63,757 nucleotides of DNA from Streptomyces geranii (GTDB lineage Bacteria > Actinomycetota > Actinomycetes > Streptomycetales > Streptomycetaceae). The position numbers and the translations under genes were made by a program. The stretch spans positions 1 to 63,757 of the forward strand of contig NZ_PJME01000054.1 in NCBI RefSeq assembly GCF_002954775.1, written 5' to 3'. The notes beneath the pieces are model-generated. The model was given only the letters and a program-made list of their open reading frames with translations. It searched no databases and was not told the origin of the DNA. Of the stretch, positions 26,585-35,268 are shown piece by piece (the first letter of the stretch is position 1; every line of letters starts with the position of its first letter).

Positions 26585-27274
26585 ATGGCCATCACCGACG
26601 ACCTGCGCAAGACCTTCAGCGACCCCACCCCGCTCTACTTCGCCGCCGGCACCGCCGACCTCGCCCTCCAGCAGGCCAAGAAGGTGCCCGGGCTGGTCGA
26701 GCAGCTGCGTGCCGAGGCGCCCGCCCGGATCGAGGCCGTGCGCGGCACCGACCCGAAGGCCGTTCAGGAGAAGGCCGCCGCCCGCGCCAAGGACGCGCAG
26801 GAGAAGGCCTCCGTACGTGCCAAGGAGGCGCAGGAGACCATCCAGACCAAGGTCGGCGAGTTCATCAGCACCCTGGACGGCGACTTCAAGAAGCTCGGCT
26901 CCACCATCGACGCCGACCTCAAGAAGCTCGGCGAGAGCGCCCAGGACCTCGCCCTGCGCGGTGTCGGCGTCGCCGCCGAGTACGCCGTGAAGGCGCGCGA
27001 GACGTACGAGAAGGTCGCCGAGCACGGCGAGCAGGCCGTGAAGACCTGGCGCGGCGAGGCCGCCGAGGAGATCGAGGAACTGGCCATCGCCGTCGAGCCG
27101 AAGGCCGAGCCGGTCGAGGTCGAGGTCAAGGTCGCGACCGAGGAGACGACCCCGGCTCCGGAGGCCAAGACCGCCGCCGCCCCCGCCGCAGCTTCCGTGA
27201 AGAAGCCCGCCGCCAAGAAGGCCCCGGCCGCCCGCAAGCCCGCCGCGCGGAAGACGCCGCCGCCCGCCAAGTAG
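26585..27274 (+). CDS. HBHA-like (heparin-binding haemagglutinin) Ala/Lys-rich protein
   Basis: 229-aa protein like mycobacterial HBHA. Residues about 1-160 form an amphipathic, probably coiled-coil helix (QQAKKVPGLVEQLRAEAPAR, KVGEFISTLDGDFKKLG). The C-terminal ~60 residues are a Lys/Pro/Ala-rich tail (VKKPAAKKAPAARKPAARK) as used by HBHA for heparin or nucleic-acid binding. There is no signal peptide. GGAAGGA precedes the ATG. Family function in Streptomyces is unsettled; surface, lipid-body or nucleoid-associated roles have been suggested for HBHA-type proteins. Confidence 0.82.
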   Translation: MAITDDLRKTFSDPTPLYFAAGTADLALQQAKKVPGLVEQLRAEAPARIEAVRGTDPKAVQEKAAARAKDAQEKASVRAKEAQETIQTKVGEFISTLDGDFKKLGSTIDADLKKLGESAQDLALRGVGVAAEYAVKARETYEKVAEHGEQAVKTWRGEAAEEIEELAIAVEPKAEPVEVEVKVATEETTPAPEAKTAAAPAAASVKKPAAKKAPAARKPAARKTPPPAK

Positions 27275-27353
27275 GACCTGCCGAGCAGGACCTGCAGTAG
27301 GACCTGCCAAGTAGGACCTGCCGAGCAGGACCCGCCGAGTGGAACCTGCCGAG
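27272..27353. repeat. 14-bp tandem repeat starting in the HBHA stop codon
   Basis: Six units of (T/C)AGGACCTGCCGAG: 14 bp each, except the second, which is 12 bp. The first T belongs to the TAG stop. Copies differ by one or two bases. It is probably a replication-slippage repeat; the UTR position means it could affect mRNA decay. Confidence 0.8.
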
Positions 27354-27391
27354 TCGGCAGGGCCGTACGGGTGAATCAGTGTGTATCAGGA

Positions 27392-27427
27392 CGGGTCGGG
27401 CACTCCATGCGTGCCCGGCCCGTTCTT
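27392..27427 (+). terminator. Terminator after HBHA-like gene
   Basis: 12-bp stem (CGGGTCGGGCAC / GTGCCCGGCCCG, one G-U pair), 7-base loop, followed by TTCTT. It lies after the tandem repeats. Confidence 0.65.
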
Positions 27428-27515
27428 CGGGTAGCGGGTTTGCGGATGCGGGTACGGTGACCGGACATTGACCGCACATTCGAATACGAACTGACCGAGC
27501 TTGGTGGTGGACGTT

Positions 27516-27860
27516 GTGCTGATGCAGGGGTTCGCAGGGTTCATGTGGCTGTTGAGCATGGCCCTGATCCTTTTCAGCGGCTTCGCGCTGATCGACGCCG
27601 CGGTGCGCCGCGAGGACGCCTACCGGGCGGCGGACAAGAAGACCAAGCCGTTCTGGCTGATCGTCCTCGCCCTCGCCTTCGTGGTGAACCTGATCTTCAA
27701 CATCCTGTCGTTCCTGCCGATCATCGGCCTGGTCGCGACCATCGTGTACATGGTCGACGTACGACCGGCCCTGCGCGGTCTGCCCGGCGGTGGCCGCAGC
27801 CGCAAGGGCGGCGGCTCCAGCAGCGACGGCCCGTACGGCCCCTACAACGGCGGTCGCTGA
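27516..27860 (+). CDS. DUF2516-family membrane protein
   Basis: 114-aa protein with two to three transmembrane helices (FMWLLSMALILFSGFALIDA, FWLIVLALAFVVNLIFNILS, IGLVATIVYMVDVRPAL) and a Gly/Ser/Tyr-rich cytoplasmic tail. It matches the actinobacterial DUF2516 family in length and order. GTG 27516 (VLMQGF) is chosen with GGTGG ~8 bases upstream; ATG 27522 is possible. Function unknown. It follows the HBHA-like gene, as in other Streptomyces. Confidence 0.85.
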   Translation: MLMQGFAGFMWLLSMALILFSGFALIDAAVRREDAYRAADKKTKPFWLIVLALAFVVNLIFNILSFLPIIGLVATIVYMVDVRPALRGLPGGGRSRKGGGSSSDGPYGPYNGGR

Positions 27861-27888
27861 CTTCCCCCAGCTGCCAAGAGGTAGTTAC

Positions 27889-29439
27889 TCAGGCCAGCCG
27901 ATCCAGCAGCAGTACCGCCAGATCGTCCGTCAGCTCCCCGCCGTTCAGCCGCCGTACCTCGCTCACGGCCGCCCGCAGCAGCTTCTCGCCGCGCAGGCCC
28001 TGGGCCAGCTGGCGGCGGATCATCGCCACCATGCCGTCCTGGCCGAGCCGTTCCCGGCCCTCGCCGACATGGCCCTCTATCAGACCGTCCGTGTAGAGCA
28101 TCAGCGTCCACTCGGCCCCGAGTCGCACCTGCGTACGAGGCCAGCGCGCCCCCGGCAGCAGCCCCAGCGCCGGACCGTTGTTGTCGTACGGCAGCAGCTC
28201 GGCGACAGCCGACGCGACGCCCGAGGAGTCCCCGGAGGCCGACGTCGGCCCCGGGCGCACCAGCAGCGGTGCCGGATGCCCCGCCAGGCACAGGCCCGCA
28301 CTGCGGCCGTCCGGCGAGATGTCGACCGTGCACAGCGTCGCGAAGATCTCGTCGTTCTCGCGTTCGTGCTCCAGGACCTGCTGCAGCGTGCCCAGCAGCG
28401 CGTCCCCGCACAGCCCCGCCAACGTCAGCGCGCGCCAGGCGATCCGCAGCTCCACCCCGAGCGCCGCCTCGTCGGGACCGTGCCCGCACACATCGCCGAT
28501 CATCGCGTGGACCGTGCCGTCGGGCGTGCGCACGGTGTCGTAGAAGTCGCCGCCGAGCAGTGCGCGGGAGCGGCCGGGGCGGTAGCGGGCGGCGAAGCGC
28601 AGCGAGGAGCCGTCGAGCAGCGGGGTGGGGAGCAGGCCACGTTCGAGGCGGGCGTTCTCCTGGGCCCGCAGCCGGGACTCGGTGAGCCGCCGCTCGGCCC
28701 TGTCGGAACGTTTCCTCTCCACCGCGTAGCGGATCGCCCGGCTCAGCAGCCGCCCGTCCAGCTCGTCGCGGAAGAGATAGTCCTGGGCGCCGACGCGCAC
28801 CGCCTCCGTACCGCGCTCGGCGTCGCCGGACGCGGTGAGCGCGAGGACCGCGTGCCGGGGCGCGAGCCGCAGTACGTGCTTGAGCACCGCCAGCTCGTCG
28901 TCGTTGCCGTCGTCACTGTTCGGCGACAGGGGCGTCGGCGGCGCGGGCAGCGCGAGGTCCAGCAGGATGCAGTGGACGTCGTCGGTGAGCAGCCGCTCGG
29001 CCTCGGTGAGGTTGCGGGCGGTGCGGATACGGATCGGCTTGCCGGCGGCGTCGAGCAGCTCGGGCACGACGGGCGAGCCGCCCGGGTCGTCCTGGATCAG
29101 CAGGAGGGTCAGATGCGTGCCGGCGATGTTGCCGGTGCCGCTCACGACGGGTTTGGCGGGGTTCGCGCCGGTCGGCGGCGCCGCCGTCTCCCTGCGGTCC
29201 TTGCGCGGAGCCGTCTCACCGGAAGGGCCACCGAGGCCGACGGCACCAGCAGTACCAGCAGAGCCGGCGGCACCACTGGAGCTATCGGAGCTACCAGGGC
29301 CACCGGGGCCACCGGAGTCATTGAGGCCTGCGGGGCCGGGCGTGCCTGTGGAGGGCGTTCCTCCGGGCATGGCCGGGGTCGGCCCCTGACCGTTCTCCAC
29401 GGCCGGGATCGCTCTCTGCCGCGGTACGGGTACGGGCAT
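27889..29439 (-). CDS. Response-regulator/PP2C (SpoIIE-type) phosphatase
   Basis: 516-aa signalling protein. The first ~105 residues are Pro/Gly/Ser-rich. A receiver domain spans about 109-242 with phosphoacceptor Asp161 (CILLDLALP) and an atypical acidic pocket (LLIQDD). A coiled linker (RAERRLTESRLRAQ) follows. A PP2C/SpoIIE Ser/Thr phosphatase domain occupies about 285-515, with LLGGDFYD, MIGDVCGHGPDEA and ELTDDLAVLLL carrying the metal-binding aspartates. Such proteins dephosphorylate anti-anti-sigma factors; the target here is unknown. ATG 29439 is preceded by GGAAGGAACC. It converges with the DUF2516 gene. Confidence 0.9.
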   Translation of the reverse strand: MPVPVPRQRAIPAVENGQGPTPAMPGGTPSTGTPGPAGLNDSGGPGGPGSSDSSSGAAGSAGTAGAVGLGGPSGETAPRKDRRETAAPPTGANPAKPVVSGTGNIAGTHLTLLLIQDDPGGSPVVPELLDAAGKPIRIRTARNLTEAERLLTDDVHCILLDLALPAPPTPLSPNSDDGNDDELAVLKHVLRLAPRHAVLALTASGDAERGTEAVRVGAQDYLFRDELDGRLLSRAIRYAVERKRSDRAERRLTESRLRAQENARLERGLLPTPLLDGSSLRFAARYRPGRSRALLGGDFYDTVRTPDGTVHAMIGDVCGHGPDEAALGVELRIAWRALTLAGLCGDALLGTLQQVLEHERENDEIFATLCTVDISPDGRSAGLCLAGHPAPLLVRPGPTSASGDSSGVASAVAELLPYDNNGPALGLLPGARWPRTQVRLGAEWTLMLYTDGLIEGHVGEGRERLGQDGMVAMIRRQLAQGLRGEKLLRAAVSEVRRLNGGELTDDLAVLLLDRLA

Positions 29440-29795
29440 CGTCGTGGGTTCCTTCCCTCCCCCCGAGGGCACGATGGGCGAGGGGTCTCGATCCACCGAC
29501 CGGGACCATAGCGGTTGGCGGGGCCGGAACGGAATGGCGTCGCGGCGCGTCGCGGGAGTGGCGCCGATGTCATATGCCGTGTTCCGTAACGCACTTGGGC
29601 ACCGGGTTGCCCGCCCGGGAATGACGAATGTCACGTCCACGGGAGGGTTGGGAGGGGCTGGTGGGTGCGGTGGGTCACGTGTGACGGGTCACGCGCGGTG
29701 CGGTATGAGCCGTACGGCGGGAAAAGTCCCGTACATGATGATCTGTACGTGATGATTCATACGTGATGCGCGGGGCGGGCTCAGCCGGGCCGGAC

Positions 29796-30917
29796 TCAGC
29801 CGGGCCGGACCACCCCGAGTATCGGCATCGACCCCGCCCCCGCGATCGTCACCGTCCGCCCCGGGCGCGGGGCGTGCACCATCTTGCCGTCGCCGATGTA
29901 CATCGCGATGTGGCTCGCGTCGTCGAAGTAGACGATCAGGTCGCCGGGCCGCATGTCCTTGACGTCGACGCGGGTCAGCTGGTCCCACTGTTGCTGCGAG
30001 GTGCGCGGTATGGGGACACCGGCCGCCGCCCAGGCCGCCGACGTCATGCCCGAGCAGTCGAAGGAGTCGGGGCCCTCGGCGCCCCACACGTACGGCTTGC
30101 CTATCTGGGCCGTCGCGAACTCCACCGCCTTCTTGCCCTGCGCCGTCGCCTTGGCGTCGATGTCGTCGAGGACGCCGGAGCTGAGCCAGGAGGTCTGCGC
30201 CTTCGCGGCGGCCTCGCGCTCCAGCTCCGCGAGGCGCTCCTTCTCCTTCTTCTCCAGCTGGGACTCCAGCTTCTCGGCCGCCGCGATCTGCTGCTTGATC
30301 CGCGTCTGGGCGGCGGCCTTCGCCTTCCGGCTGGCCTCCAGCTTCGTCCACTGGGCCGAGGCGTCCTGCGCGTACAGCTCCAAGTCCTGCTGGGTACGCG
30401 TCAGTTCGGCGAGCAGGCCGGTGGTCGCCTTCTGGCCCTGGCGGATCCGGCCGACGCCCTCCAGCCAGGCCTGCGGATCGTCGCTCAGCCACAGCCGCGC
30501 CTCCGGCGGCAGGCCCCCGGAGCGGTACTGGGCGCGGGCTGCCGCGCCCGCGCGGTCCTTCAGCTCGGCCAGCCGCTCCTGCCCCTTGGCTATCTCCCGG
30601 GCCAGCTCGACGATCTCGGTGGACTGCCGCTCGGTCTCCTCCTCCGCCGCGTTGTACGCGTCCGTGGCGACCGCCGCGTCGTGGTAAAGCTGCTCCAGCT
30701 TCTTGTGTACGGCTTCCAGGTCCCTGTTCGGCGGCAGCGTCACACTCGGGGCCGATGTGGGCGCCGGGGTCGGCGTAGGTGTGGGCGTCGGCGCCGGTGC
30801 GGCGAACGCGCTGCCCGCACCGCCCAGGACGGTGACCGCGCAGACCACTGCGACGGCTGTCGCGACCAGACCCCGCTTGCCGGCTCCCATTCCCCGTACC
30901 CCCGAACCCTTCGTCAC
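29796..30917 (-). CDS. Secreted NlpC/P60 cell-wall endopeptidase (RipA-like)
   Basis: 373-aa peptidoglycan hydrolase. A signal peptide (about 1-39, ending GSAFAAPA) is followed by a (PT)n linker, a long coiled coil at about 62-245 and a C-terminal NlpC/P60 domain at about 258-373. The catalytic triad is Cys288 (SFDCSGM), His336 (DASHIAMYIGDG) and His348 (MVHAPRPG). The family cleaves D-Glu-mDAP-type bonds in stem peptides. GTG 30917 is the annotated start; the ATG nine codons in is also possible. A near-palindrome CCGTCAGTAACTTACGG overlaps the promoter region. Confidence 0.92.
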   Translation of the reverse strand: MTKGSGVRGMGAGKRGLVATAVAVVCAVTVLGGAGSAFAAPAPTPTPTPTPAPTSAPSVTLPPNRDLEAVHKKLEQLYHDAAVATDAYNAAEEETERQSTEIVELAREIAKGQERLAELKDRAGAAARAQYRSGGLPPEARLWLSDDPQAWLEGVGRIRQGQKATTGLLAELTRTQQDLELYAQDASAQWTKLEASRKAKAAAQTRIKQQIAAAEKLESQLEKKEKERLAELEREAAAKAQTSWLSSGVLDDIDAKATAQGKKAVEFATAQIGKPYVWGAEGPDSFDCSGMTSAAWAAAGVPIPRTSQQQWDQLTRVDVKDMRPGDLIVYFDDASHIAMYIGDGKMVHAPRPGRTVTIAGAGSMPILGVVRPG

Positions 30918-30925
30918 CTGATTAA

Positions 30926-30942
30926 CCGTCAGTAACTTACGG
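30926..30942. promoter_or_regulatory. Near-palindrome upstream of the NlpC/P60 gene
   Basis: CCGTCAGTAACTTACGG is a 17-bp dyad with one mismatched pair, just upstream of the GTG at 30917. In that position it would cover a core promoter. The binding factor is unknown. Confidence 0.35.
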
Positions 30943-31131
30943 ACACCGGGGATCGTGCCATGTCACCGCAAAAAGAAACAGACCCCCAGCGAGGTGCCTG
31001 CCCTTCCCGCATCCCCCGCATGTGTGACGAACGGGATGCGGTGATCGTTGCCCGTGAATCCTGAGCAATTTGAGGTACCGGGAAAGTCGTAAAAGCTGCC
31101 GAACCGTCCCGAAAGGTTCCGCCGGAACCCT

Positions 31132-31962
31132 CTAGCGGGGCGCCAACGCCCCCCACCCCACGGTCACTTCCCCCTGCCGCCACCGCCCCGGCCCGTCCAC
31201 CACCGGCCAGTCCCCCGACAGGTCCCGCACCGCCCGGATCCACCGCTGGCGGGCCCCGTACGAGGCATAGGGCGCCGCAGCCGCCCAGGCGCGGTCGAAG
31301 TCGCGCAGGAAGGCGTGCACCGGTTCGCCGGGGACGTTGCGGTGGATGAGGGCCTTCGGGAGGCGCTCGGCGAGGTCGGAGGGGCGCTCCAGAGAACCGA
31401 GTCGGGCCGCGAAGGTGACCGTGCGCGGGCCTTCCGGGCCGAGGGCGACCCAGACGTGCCGCCGCCCGATCTCGTCGCACGTCCCCTCGACGAGCAGCCC
31501 GCCCCCGGGGAACCCGCCGACCCCGGCGATCTCGTCGGCCGGCGCGAGCCGGGCGCACAGCCGCGCCCAGACCCCGGCGACCTCGTCCTCCTCGTACTGC
31601 CGCAGCACGTTCGCCGCGCGGATCAGCGCCGGCCGCTCCGGCACCGGGATCTCGAAGCCGCCGTGCCGGAAGACGAGCCCCTCGCGCTCGTACGGCCGCG
31701 CCGCCGCGACCCGGGCCGGTTCGATCTCGACGCCCACCACGCGCGCGCGTGGCGCCACGGTACGCAGCCGCGCGAGCAGTTCCACGGCCGTCCAGGGTGC
31801 GGCGCCGTACCCGAGGTCGACCGCGACGGGGGAGGGGGCGCGGCGCAGCGCCGCGCCGTGCGTGGCCGCGATCCAGCGGTCCATACGGCGCAGCCGGTTG
31901 GGGTTGGTCGTCCCGCGCGTCACCGTGCCCACGGGTCTGGTCGTCGGGGTGCGGGCAGCCAT
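31132..31962 (-). CDS. Class I SAM-dependent methyltransferase-like protein
   Basis: 276-aa protein with a Rossmann SAM-binding motif VAVDLGYGAAPWTAVELLAR at about 48-67, followed by ARVVGVEIEP (acidic ribose-binding residue). The middle and C-terminus (RHGGFEIPVPERPALIRAAN, FLRDFDRAWAAAAPYASYG) are conserved features of an uncharacterised actinobacterial family. ATG 31962 is chosen; upstream in-frame residues cross the mshA promoter and are not credible. It is divergent from mshA; the target of methylation is unknown. Confidence 0.85.
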   Translation of the reverse strand: MAARTPTTRPVGTVTRGTTNPNRLRRMDRWIAATHGAALRRAPSPVAVDLGYGAAPWTAVELLARLRTVAPRARVVGVEIEPARVAAARPYEREGLVFRHGGFEIPVPERPALIRAANVLRQYEEDEVAGVWARLCARLAPADEIAGVGGFPGGGLLVEGTCDEIGRRHVWVALGPEGPRTVTFAARLGSLERPSDLAERLPKALIHRNVPGEPVHAFLRDFDRAWAAAAPYASYGARQRWIRAVRDLSGDWPVVDGPGRWRQGEVTVGWGALAPR

Positions 31963-32148
31963 GCGTACGAGAGTAAGGGGCGACGGACTATCGAACGGTT
32001 GAGCGGAAAATAGTAATGATTCGGCAAAGGGGAAATGGGTTGCGCTCTTCCGGCGTTGACCCTTCGGAGCCGGGGGCGCAGAGCGTTCCACGTAGGGCAG
32101 CAGGAACAGCAGGAGCAGCAGGAAACGGGGCCGGAGGAGGAACGCCAG

Positions 32149-33468
32149 GTGAGCCAGTACATCGGCAGCCAGTACATCGGCCGGCTGGGCCGCCGTCGCA
32201 GGCCCCGCCGCGTAGCCATGCTCTCCGTGCACACCTCGCCCCTCCACCAGCCCGGCACCGGCGACGCGGGCGGGATGAACGTCTACATCGTCGAGCTGGC
32301 GCAGCGCCTCGCCGCGATCAACATCGAGGTCGAGATCTTCACCCGGGCCACCACGGGCGCCCTCCCCCCGGCCGTCGAACTGGCCCCCGGCGTCCTCGTC
32401 CGACACGTCGACGCGGGCCCCTACGAGGGCCTCGCCAAGGAGGACCTGCCCGCCCAGCTATGCGCCTTCACGCACGGCGTCATGCAGGCCTGGGCCGGTC
32501 ACCGCCCCGGCCACTACGACCTCGTCCACTCGCACTACTGGCTCTCCGGCCACGTCGGCTGGCTCGCCGCCCAGCGCTGGGGCACCCCCCTGGTGCACGC
32601 CATGCACACCATGGCCAAGGTCAAGAACGCCGCCCTGGCCGACGGCGACAACCCCGAGCCCGCCGCCCGCGTCATCGGCGAGATGCAGGTCGTGGCCGCC
32701 TCCGACCGCCTCATCGCCAACACCGCGGAGGAGGCCGACGAACTCGTACGCCACTACGACGCCGACCCCGACAAGGTCGCCGTGGTCCACCCGGGCGTCA
32801 ACCTCGACCGCTTCTCCCCGGCCGACGGCCGCGCCGCCGCCCGCGCCCGCCTCGGCCTCCCGCAGGACGCCCTGATCCCCCTCTTCGCGGGCCGCATACA
32901 GCCCCTGAAGGCCCCCGACGTGCTGCTCCGCGCGGTCGCCGTCCTCTTGGACGAGCGCCCCGAGCTGCGCTCCCGGATGGTCGTCCCGGTGGTCGGCGGC
33001 CCGAGCGGCAGCGGCCTGGCCAAACCGGAGGGCCTGCAGAAACTGGCCGCCCGCCTCGGCATCGCGGACGTCGTACGCTTCCGCCCGCCGGTCGGCCAGG
33101 AGCAGCTGGCGGACTGGTTCCGGGCGGCGTCGGTCCTGGTCATGCCGTCGTACAGCGAATCGTTCGGCCTGGTGGCCATAGAGGCGCAGGCGGCAGGTAC
33201 CCCGGTCCTCGCGGCAGCGGTGGGCGGCCTCCCGGTGGCGGTCGCGGAGGGCCGTACGGGATTCCTGGTCCAGGGCCACGACCCGGCCGCCTACGCGCGC
33301 GTGCTGCGCGATTTCGCCGACGACGAGACCCTGTCCGCCCGGATGGGCGCGACGGCGGCCCGGCACGCGAAACGTTTCGGCTGGGACGCCTCGGCGGCGG
33401 CCACGGCGGACGTCTACACGGCCGCGATGCAGGCCCACAGGCGTCGCGTACGCTCGCTGCATGGCTGA
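32149..33468 (+). CDS. mshA: D-inositol-3-phosphate glycosyltransferase MshA
   Basis: 439-aa GT-B (GT4) enzyme that joins GlcNAc from UDP-GlcNAc to 1L-myo-inositol-1-phosphate, the first step of mycothiol biosynthesis. Visible features are the N-terminal SVHTSPLHQPGTGDAGGMNV, the central FAGRIQPLKAPDVLLRAVAV and the C-terminal donor-binding PSYSESFGLVAIEAQAAGTP. GTG 32149 has GGAGGAAC upstream, deciding against a longer 5' frame. Its 3' end overlaps the YbjN gene by 8 bp, indicating co-translation. Confidence 0.95.
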   Translation: MSQYIGSQYIGRLGRRRRPRRVAMLSVHTSPLHQPGTGDAGGMNVYIVELAQRLAAINIEVEIFTRATTGALPPAVELAPGVLVRHVDAGPYEGLAKEDLPAQLCAFTHGVMQAWAGHRPGHYDLVHSHYWLSGHVGWLAAQRWGTPLVHAMHTMAKVKNAALADGDNPEPAARVIGEMQVVAASDRLIANTAEEADELVRHYDADPDKVAVVHPGVNLDRFSPADGRAAARARLGLPQDALIPLFAGRIQPLKAPDVLLRAVAVLLDERPELRSRMVVPVVGGPSGSGLAKPEGLQKLAARLGIADVVRFRPPVGQEQLADWFRAASVLVMPSYSESFGLVAIEAQAAGTPVLAAAVGGLPVAVAEGRTGFLVQGHDPAAYARVLRDFADDETLSARMGATAARHAKRFGWDASAAATADVYTAAMQAHRRRVRSLHG

Positions 33469-33985
33469 TGCGGCGTCGATCATCGAACAGGTCCTCACCG
33501 AGGCGGACCTGGAGTGGGAGAGCCCGAACCCCGGCAACTACGTAGTAAAACTCCCGGGCACCCGCAAACTCTCGACGACGGTCTCGCTCCTCCTGGGCAA
33601 GCACTCCCTCTCCCTGAACGCGTTCGTGATCCGCCACCCCGACGAGAACGAGCAGGGCGTCCACCGCTGGCTCCTGGAGCGCAACCTCAAGCTGTACGGC
33701 GTGAGTTACGCGGTGGACCGCCTGGGCGACGTCTACGTCACCTCCAAGCTCCCGCTCGCCACGGTCACCCCCGAGGAGATCGACCGCCTGCTCGGCTCGG
33801 TCCTGGAGGCGGCGGACGGCGGCTTCAACACCCTGCTGGAGCTGGGCTTCGCGTCGGCGATCCGCAAGGAGTACGCCTGGCGGGTCTCCCGCGGCGAGTC
33901 GACCCGCAACCTGGACGCGTTCACGCACCTGACGCAGCGCCCTGAGGCGGACGGCCAGCCTGAGACAGACGGCCCCCGCCACTGA
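33461..33985 (+). CDS. YbjN-domain protein
   Basis: 174-aa soluble protein of the YbjN (type III secretion chaperone-like) family. The characteristic fold runs through VVKLPGTRKLSTTVSLLLGK, WLLERNLKLYGVSYAVDRLG, DVYVTSKLPL and TVTPEEIDRLLGSVL. It overlaps mshA by 8 bp, a conserved actinobacterial pairing suggesting a role linked to mycothiol or stress, which is inference. Its last 65 bp overlap the convergent AraC gene. Confidence 0.9.
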   Translation: MADAASIIEQVLTEADLEWESPNPGNYVVKLPGTRKLSTTVSLLLGKHSLSLNAFVIRHPDENEQGVHRWLLERNLKLYGVSYAVDRLGDVYVTSKLPLATVTPEEIDRLLGSVLEAADGGFNTLLELGFASAIRKEYAWRVSRGESTRNLDAFTHLTQRPEADGQPETDGPRH

Positions 33986-34784
33986 GACGGTACCGCCCGG
34001 GCGGCACACCCACCAACTTCCTGAAGTGGCGGGTGAGATGGGCCTGGTCGTAGAACCCTGCGGCGACCGCGACCTCCCCCGGAGACCGCCCGTCGAGCAG
34101 CAGCCGCCGGGCACGGTCGACGCGCCGGGCGGTCAGATACTGATGCGGCGCCATCCCGAAAGCGGCACTGAACGCCCGTACGAGATGCGCCGGATGGGCG
34201 TGCACGAGCCGCGCGGCCTCGTCGAGCGTGACCCCGTCGACGAGCCGCTCGTCGAGCAACTCGCGCAACTGCCGGGCGAGGGAGGGATCGGCGAGCGGGG
34301 GACGAGAAGACGGGTCGGCGTCCCGCAACCGAACCCGCAGCCGCTCGGCGACGAAGGCCAGCCGGCTGGCGGCCTCGAACTCCTCCCCGGGCCGTACGAG
34401 CGCACCGTGCAACTGCCCGACGCGCAGCCGCAGCAGGGGGTCGCGCAGGTCGGGCCGGTCGACGGCGGCGCCGATGAACTCGTCGCCGAGGTGCGTGGAG
34501 TCGAGGTAGAGCACCCGCTTCCGGAACCCCTCCGGAGTGACGGCGGACCCGTTGTGCGGCACGTGCGGCGGCAACAGGGTCACGGTGTCGTGCGGGGTGC
34601 CGCGCTCGTGCCGGTCGAGGTCGTACCGTACGGCGCCGTCGTCGACGATCAGGAGGGTCCAGGTGTCGTGTACGTGCATGGGGTACGCGTACTCGGTGAA
34701 GTGGGCGTGGAAGACCTCGACGACGCCGGTCACGGCCGGGCGCCAGGCGGAGACCTCCTGCCGTGCTTCCTGCCGGGTGGCCAT
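33921..34784 (-). CDS. AraC-family regulator with cupin-type sensor
   Basis: 287-aa regulator. The N-terminal AraC-binding (cupin) domain is at about 20-150 (AYPMHVHDTWTLLIVDDGAV, LLPPHVPHNG). The C-terminal double HTH is at about 180-270 (VTLDEAARLVHAHPAHLVRA, YLTARRVDRARRLLLDGRS, EVAVAAGFYDQAHLTRHFRK). ATG 34784 is chosen; an upstream frame would cross the divergent DUF2000 gene. It is divergent from DUF2000 (49-bp gap), a frequent pairing, and is its likely regulator. Its 3' end overlaps ybjN. Confidence 0.9.
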   Translation of the reverse strand: MATRQEARQEVSAWRPAVTGVVEVFHAHFTEYAYPMHVHDTWTLLIVDDGAVRYDLDRHERGTPHDTVTLLPPHVPHNGSAVTPEGFRKRVLYLDSTHLGDEFIGAAVDRPDLRDPLLRLRVGQLHGALVRPGEEFEAASRLAFVAERLRVRLRDADPSSRPPLADPSLARQLRELLDERLVDGVTLDEAARLVHAHPAHLVRAFSAAFGMAPHQYLTARRVDRARRLLLDGRSPGEVAVAAGFYDQAHLTRHFRKLVGVPPGRYRLSGGGRLSQAGRPPQGAASGA

Positions 34785-34833
34785 GCAAAGAACGTACAAG
34801 ACGGGGTCGTAGGAGGCTCGGCAGTCTCGGACC

Positions 34834-35268
34834 ATGAACACCGAACCGACCGAAGCCATCCGCTTCGACACGAAGATCGCCGTGATCCTGCGCGAGGATC
34901 TGGAACCCTGGCAGCGCCTGAACGTGACGGCGTTCCTGGTCAGCGGCCTGGGCACCCAGGTCCCTGAGGTGATCGGCGACCCCTACGAGGACGGCGACGG
35001 CGTGCGCTACCTGCCGATGTTCCGCCAGCCGGTCCTGGTCTTCGAGGCCACGAAGGAGACCCTGACCGCCGCCCACGCGCGCGTGCTGTCCCGCGCCCTC
35101 CCGCGCGCGGTGTTCACGAGCGACCTCTTCACCACGGGCAACGACCGCGACAACCGGGCGGCGGTACGGGCGGTGCGGACGGCGGAGCTGGATCTGGTGG
35201 GGCTCGCGGTGTACGGGCCGAAGAACGCGGTGGACAAGGTGATCAAGGGGTCGCGGATGCACCCGTGA
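34834..35268 (+). CDS. DUF2000-family protein
   Basis: 144-aa protein of the DUF2000 family (IAVILREDLEPWQRLNVTAF, VSGLGTQVPEVIGDPYEDGD, and C-terminal DLVGLAVYGPKNAVDKVIKG). These are peptidyl-tRNA-hydrolase-II-like folds of unknown role. It starts at ATG 34834; AGGAGG lies too far upstream (17 bases) to be a normal site. It is divergent from the AraC gene; its stop overlaps the MFS gene's stop by 26 bp. Confidence 0.85.
   Translation: MNTEPTEAIRFDTKIAVILREDLEPWQRLNVTAFLVSGLGTQVPEVIGDPYEDGDGVRYLPMFRQPVLVFEATKETLTAAHARVLSRALPRAVFTSDLFTTGNDRDNRAAVRAVRTAELDLVGLAVYGPKNAVDKVIKGSRMHP

Noticed and set aside
30918..31131. c-di-AMP (ydaO) riboswitch upstream of the NlpC/P60 gene
   Set aside because: This riboswitch is known upstream of some Streptomyces cell-wall hydrolases, but I could not find its conserved motifs here.
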